Assembly (NCBI GenBank): GCA_035937795.1
Contig: DASZHO010000109.1
Span: forward strand, 33,754 to 97,753
From: JAMQPK01 sp035937795
GTDB lineage: Bacteria > Acidobacteriota > Vicinamibacteria > Vicinamibacterales > JAMQPK01
Reading direction: 5' to 3'
DNA: 64,000 bases
The position numbers and the translations under genes were made by a program. Of this stretch, positions 60,315 through 64,000 are shown piece after piece (position 1 is the stretch's first letter; each line of letters starts with the position of its first letter). The notes under the pieces were generated by a model. That model worked only from the letters and a program-made list of their open reading frames with translations. It did no database searches and was not told the origin of the DNA.

Positions 60315-61904
60315 ATGGATCGATACCGGAAACTGAGGAGCGTTCTGTTTGCACTCCTGTTATTTTCCACTGCCGCGATCGTCGCGGCGCAGGTCACCGA
60401 CCAGGACCTGCTCAAACCCGATCCGAACAACTGGCTGCTGTATTCGGGCACGTACGACTCGCACCGGCATTCCCTTTTGAACCAAATCAATACTTCAAAC
60501 GTGACCACGCTGCAGGCGAAGTGGGTGTTCCACGTGTTCGGCGCCAAGGATCTCGAGGCGGTTCCCATCGTCAACAAGGGCGTGATGTACATCTCGCAGT
60601 ACAACCGTGTGCACGCGATCGACGCGGCCAGCGGCCGCGTGATCTGGGAATGGCAGCGGCAGCCGGCCAACACCGGATGGCAGCGCGGCGTGGGAATTTA
60701 CGGGGACAAGGTTTACGCGATGACGGGCGACTCCTCGGTGATTGCCCTCGACTCCAGGACCGGCAATCCCATCTGGGAAGCGCGCCCGTCGCAGGAGGGC
60801 AGGCGCTTTCAGGGACCGGCGCCGTTCATCGCCAAGGGCAAGGTAATTGTGAGCGGGAGTGGCCAGGGCGGCGGCTTCATCGACGCGTTCGATTCCGAGA
60901 CCGGCAAACCCGTGTGGCACTGGAACGCCATTCCAGGCCCCGGTGAGCCCGGCCACGAAACCTGGGCGGGAGATTCCTGGAAGAACGGCGGTTCGCCGAT
61001 CTGGGTGAGCGGCAGTTACGACGCTCAGATGAATGCGATCTTCTGGGGCACCGGCCAGCCATCGCCGGACTTCGTCGGCGACAACCGCGAAGGCGACAAC
61101 CTCTATTCCGACAGCATCGTCGCGCTCGACCTCGACACCGGTAAGCTGAAGTGGCACTACCAGAACACGCCGCATGACGTGCACGACTGGGACTCGATGG
61201 AGATGCCTGTATTGATCGACACGGTGTATCAGGGCCAGCCGCGCAAGCTCCTGGTGCAGGCCAACCGCAACGGCATGTACTACGTGATCGATCGGACGAC
61301 CGGAAAATTGCTCCTCGGTACGCCATTCGTGAACAAGGTCGACTGGAACAGCGGCTTGAGTCCCGAAGGCCGGCCAATCCTCACCGCGGGGCACGAGCCG
61401 ACGGTCACCGGCGCGAAAACGTGCCCATCGACGGCGGGCGCCACCAACTGGCCGTCGCCCGCGTACAACCCGGATACCAAGCTCTTTTATCTGATCGTCC
61501 AGGAAGGCTGCGGCATCACGTACCGGCAAAGCGCCAACGCGCAGCCCGGCCAGGGCGGCAGCGGCACCGCCTACTCGGAGAGCCCGAATCCCGAGGAGAA
61601 CTGGCAGCTCTACGTGCGCGCGCTCGACGCGACGACGGGCAAGAAAGTGTGGGACTACCAGCAGGTCAGCTCGCACCACTACGGTCCCGGCGTGCTCTCG
61701 ACGGCAGGCGGCCTGATTTTCGCCGGCGAGCAGCAGGGCGAATTCACCGCGCTCGACGCGAAGAACGGGAAGCCGCTATGGCACTTCAACACCGGCGCGC
61801 TGATCACCGCGGGACCTTCAACCTACATGGTTGACGGCAAGCAGTATGTGGCGATTGCGTCTTACGCCAATGTTTTCGCGTTCGCCTTGCCGGACGCGAA
61901 GTAG
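60315..61904 (+). CDS. PQQ-dependent alcohol dehydrogenase-like protein
   Basis: A 529-residue periplasmic quinoprotein: signal peptide to VAAQ (about 26), then an eight-bladed propeller with WLLYSGTYDSHRHS, ETWAGDSWKNGGSPIWVSGSYD (in part: GDSWKNGGSPIW), the calcium/PQQ region, TPHDVHDWDSMEMP, NRNGMYYVIDRTTGK and GATNWPSPAYNP. The adjacent-cysteine disulfide that normally lies against PQQ is missing: the usual CC segment reads PANTGWQRGVGIYG. Catalytic Asp candidates remain. It should oxidise an alcohol or aldehyde and pass electrons to the diheme cytochrome encoded 12 nt downstream. An upstream in-frame start at 60222 precedes the promoter-like site and is rejected. Confidence 0.87.
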   Translation: MDRYRKLRSVLFALLLFSTAAIVAAQVTDQDLLKPDPNNWLLYSGTYDSHRHSLLNQINTSNVTTLQAKWVFHVFGAKDLEAVPIVNKGVMYISQYNRVHAIDAASGRVIWEWQRQPANTGWQRGVGIYGDKVYAMTGDSSVIALDSRTGNPIWEARPSQEGRRFQGPAPFIAKGKVIVSGSGQGGGFIDAFDSETGKPVWHWNAIPGPGEPGHETWAGDSWKNGGSPIWVSGSYDAQMNAIFWGTGQPSPDFVGDNREGDNLYSDSIVALDLDTGKLKWHYQNTPHDVHDWDSMEMPVLIDTVYQGQPRKLLVQANRNGMYYVIDRTTGKLLLGTPFVNKVDWNSGLSPEGRPILTAGHEPTVTGAKTCPSTAGATNWPSPAYNPDTKLFYLIVQEGCGITYRQSANAQPGQGGSGTAYSESPNPEENWQLYVRALDATTGKKVWDYQQVSSHHYGPGVLSTAGGLIFAGEQQGEFTALDAKNGKPLWHFNTGALITAGPSTYMVDGKQYVAIASYANVFAFALPDAK

Positions 61905-61916
61905 GACTACCAACCC

Positions 61917-62825
61917 ATGATCATCAACAAACAGTCATTCGCGATTTTCGGGGCCGCGGCGCTGCTCACCGCGAGTGTGGGCCTGTCGGCGCAGCGCGGC
62001 CGCGGCGCCGGATCGGCGGGGCCCGCGAACCCTGCCATCGGCAACCAGCAGGCGATTCAGGAAGGAGAAGCGATTTACAACCAGACGTGCACCGTGTGCC
62101 ACGGCAAAGACGGCTCGGCCGGAGAAATGGCGCCGGCTGTGGCCGCGCCCTCCCGCCGGTACAACAGGGCGACCGATGACGGGGTGTTCGACGCGATCAA
62201 GAACGGCATTCCACAGACGCAGATGGCGCCGTTCAAAACGCAGTTCCCGGACGACCAGATCTGGAAAATCGTCGCCTACATCCACGGGCTGCGCGGAACC
62301 GCCATCGATGCGCCCGCACAGGGCAATGCGGTGAACGGCGAGCAGATCTTCTGGGGCAAAGGGCAGTGCGGCACCTGCCACATGATCAAGGGTAAGGGGA
62401 GCCTGATCGGGCCGGATCTGTCCGACATCGCCGGCATCAGGAAGACGCAGTCGATCGTCAACGCGCTCACCAAACCGCTCCACCGGATTCCCGGCGACGG
62501 CGGCACGCACGACTCGGTGTTGATGCCGCTGCAGAGTTATCAGCCCGTGCGCGTGACGCTCGCCGACGGCAAGGTGATTAACGGCGTGCTGCGCAACGAA
62601 GACAGCTTCTCTGTGCAGGTGTTCGGCACCGACAACCAGCTTTACCTGCTCGACCGCGCGAAGCTGAAAGAGGTGTACTACCAGCCGAAGAGCCTGATGC
62701 CGACCGACTACGACAAGCGGCTCACGCAGCAGGAATTCCGGGACCTGTTGGCGTTCCTGACGCGGCAGCATGTGATTCCGCTGCCGCCGTTACCCGGGGG
62801 ACGCGGCGGGCCGCCGGCTGCGTAG
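61917..62825 (+). CDS. Diheme cytochrome c
   Basis: A 302-residue exported protein with two cytochrome c domains: CTVCHG (about residues 58-63) and CGTCHM (about 143-148), each with a probable distal Met (QTQMAPF and SVLMPLQ). The second is followed by a beta-rich segment (ADGKVINGVLRNEDSFSVQVFGTDNQ, in part: VINGVLRNEDSFSVQV) as seen in heme-binding domain proteins of planctomycete type, and LTQQEFRDLLAFLTRQ. It is the likely electron acceptor for the PQQ dehydrogenase; the Arg/Gly-rich C-terminus is poorly conserved. 36 bases separate it from receptor 6. Confidence 0.88.
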   Translation: MIINKQSFAIFGAAALLTASVGLSAQRGRGAGSAGPANPAIGNQQAIQEGEAIYNQTCTVCHGKDGSAGEMAPAVAAPSRRYNRATDDGVFDAIKNGIPQTQMAPFKTQFPDDQIWKIVAYIHGLRGTAIDAPAQGNAVNGEQIFWGKGQCGTCHMIKGKGSLIGPDLSDIAGIRKTQSIVNALTKPLHRIPGDGGTHDSVLMPLQSYQPVRVTLADGKVINGVLRNEDSFSVQVFGTDNQLYLLDRAKLKEVYYQPKSLMPTDYDKRLTQQEFRDLLAFLTRQHVIPLPPLPGGRGGPPAA

Positions 62826-62861
62826 ACAGGCTCGGGGACTCGTGTTCCTGGAGTTTTACAC

Positions 62862-64000
62862 ATGAACGGAAGATTCGTCGGACGTTTCCTGCTCCTGTTG
62901 GCCGCTTTCGCTTGTTCGGCATTGCCGGCCATGGCGCAGGGGTTCGGGGCGATCGGCGGAACGGTCGCTGACCCGTCGGGCGCCGTGCTTCCGGGTGTGA
63001 GCGTGACGCTGTCGAATCCGCAGGGAACGGTCGGCGCCAATCAAACGGCGCTGAGCGACGACCGCGGGGCCTACCAGTTCCTGCGGCTGGTTCCCGGCAC
63101 GTATATCGTGAAGGCGGAGCTGCAGGGCTTCCGTCCGGCCGAGCAGCGCAACATCGTGGTGAACGCCGACCAGACCTCGCGCGCCGACCTCAAGCTCGAG
63201 ATCGGGACGATGCAGGAGGGCGTCACGGTCACCGGGCAAGCGCCGCTCCTGGACACGACAAGCGCGTTGAAGCAGACCGTTATCTCCAACGAAGTGCTCC
63301 AGGCGCTGCCCAATCGCGTCGACATGTGGGCCATCACCAAGGTCGTGCCCAGCATCGTCCTCGACAAGGTGGATGTCGGCGGCTCGGAGGCCTTCATCCA
63401 ATCGCGGGCGACCGTCCACGGCAGCAGCCAGGAGAGCGGCTACTACATCGACGGCCTCGACGTGTCGAGCCTCGACGGCAACCAGACCGGCGCCACCTTC
63501 TACATGGATCCGTTTGCCTACCAGGAGACGAACTATCAGGTTGGCGGGGCGGGCCTCGCTGCGACTTCGAGAGGCGGTCTGATCTACAACGGCATCAGCC
63601 GCACGGGCACCAACCAGTTCCACGGCGGGTTCATCTTCAGCGGCATGAGCCGCGGCATGCAGTGGCACAACTTCACGCCCGACCTCAGGACGCAGGTGCT
63701 CGCCGCGATCCCGCCGAAAGTGATCGCGGTCAACCCGAACATCCAGCCGTTTTCGGACTTCCTGACGAATTACGATACCGGCGCCTGGATCGGCGGCCCC
63801 ATCCTGAAAGACAAGCTCTGGTTCACGGCGACCGAGCACTACCAGGTCCTGAACCAGTACCCGCTCGGCGGCTACGATCCGGACGGCAGGCAGGTCGTCG
63901 ACGACAACAGGATGAACAACAGCACCGAGAAGATCGCATGGCAGGTGACCAAGAGCGCGCAGTTGTCGTGGTTCAACGATCTTCACTACAAGGGGGTCTA
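62862..64000 (+). CDS. TonB-dependent receptor with carboxypeptidase-regulatory-like domain (receptor 6, 3' partial)
   Basis: The reading frame opens at ATG 62862 and stays open through the right edge, giving 379 residues. Signal peptide MNGRFVGRFLLLL to AMAQ (about 26), Ig-like domain (GAVLPGVSVTLSNP, YQFLRLVPGTYIV), VTVTGQAPLLDT hinge, plug with QALPNRVDMWAITKVVPS and YIDGLDVSS, then the beginning of the barrel (IGGPILKDKLWFTATEHY). The plug subtype differs from receptors 1-4. Being third in the unit with the PQQ dehydrogenase and cytochrome, it may import the substrate or product of that oxidation, or a cofactor. Confidence 0.88.
   Translation, partial: MNGRFVGRFLLLLAAFACSALPAMAQGFGAIGGTVADPSGAVLPGVSVTLSNPQGTVGANQTALSDDRGAYQFLRLVPGTYIVKAELQGFRPAEQRNIVVNADQTSRADLKLEIGTMQEGVTVTGQAPLLDTTSALKQTVISNEVLQALPNRVDMWAITKVVPSIVLDKVDVGGSEAFIQSRATVHGSSQESGYYIDGLDVSSLDGNQTGATFYMDPFAYQETNYQVGGAGLAATSRGGLIYNGISRTGTNQFHGGFIFSGMSRGMQWHNFTPDLRTQVLAAIPPKVIAVNPNIQPFSDFLTNYDTGAWIGGPILKDKLWFTATEHYQVLNQYPLGGYDPDGRQVVDDNRMNNSTEKIAWQVTKSAQLSWFNDLHYKGV

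Overview
This is a GC-rich, gene-dense stretch of bacterial chromosome with no rRNA, tRNA, phage, insertion sequence or CRISPR array that I could find. The gene content points to Acidobacteriota, most likely Vicinamibacteria (subdivision 6). The evidence is six Oar-like TonB-dependent receptors that begin with a carboxypeptidase-regulatory-like domain, a secreted protein of the acidobacterial VWFA-related type, a DUF1592/DUF1552 pair, and many small secreted beta-propellers. No ribosomal or housekeeping marker is present, so the assignment is an inference.

Layout, left to right. (1) 1-8664 is one tight plus-strand unit: a carboxymuconolactone-decarboxylase-like protein (5' end outside the window), a HisD-family dehydrogenase, an SDR, an AtoE-like short-chain fatty acid transporter, a secreted LPMO-like protein, a TonB receptor and a Tat-exported propeller. 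It reads as a capture, transport and oxidation cassette for one unknown substrate. (2) 8734-13099 holds small enzymes: an ABM monooxygenase, SGNH hydrolase, HAD phosphatase, PAT-like acetyltransferase, OsmC and a DUF6282 hydrolase. (3) 13192-13997 is a translationally coupled nucleotidyltransferase/small-protein pair with the look of a toxin-antitoxin module. (4) 14081-27277 contains two minus-strand TonB receptors flanking a DUF1684 lipoprotein, DinB, TMEM175, an MFS transporter, a Tat-exported mannonate-dehydratase-like TIM barrel and a gamma-glutamyltransferase. (5) 27530-29418 has a LamG protein and a lactonase-type propeller. (6) 29546-36902 is an operon of two leucine-rich-repeat proteins followed by DUF1592 (heme c) and DUF1552, closed by a clear intrinsic terminator. 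(7) 36986-42847 has a cytochrome c/propeller fusion, a serine hydrolase, an amino acid permease and a D-threonine-aldolase/D-serine-dehydratase-like enzyme. (8) 42872-48648 is a minus-strand unit of TonB receptor, esterase and NHL propeller. (9) 48832-54448 has an unrecognised secreted protein, a divergent transketolase, a DHFR-like reductase and a glycine-zipper protein. (10) 54525-60121 is a minus-strand pair of plugless receptor and VWFA protein. (11) 60315-64000 is a PQQ-type dehydrogenase, a diheme cytochrome c and a sixth TonB receptor that runs off the window.

The recurring theme is outer-membrane receptors next to secreted enzymes and periplasmic redox proteins, as expected of a soil or sediment scavenger of complex organic matter. 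The least explained items are the LRR-DUF1592-DUF1552 operon, the LPMO/HisD/AtoE cassette, the transketolase with a changed cofactor motif, and a family of short tandem repeats (9-bp in-frame inside two genes, 7-bp between genes). No stretch longer than about 300 bases lacks a gene.
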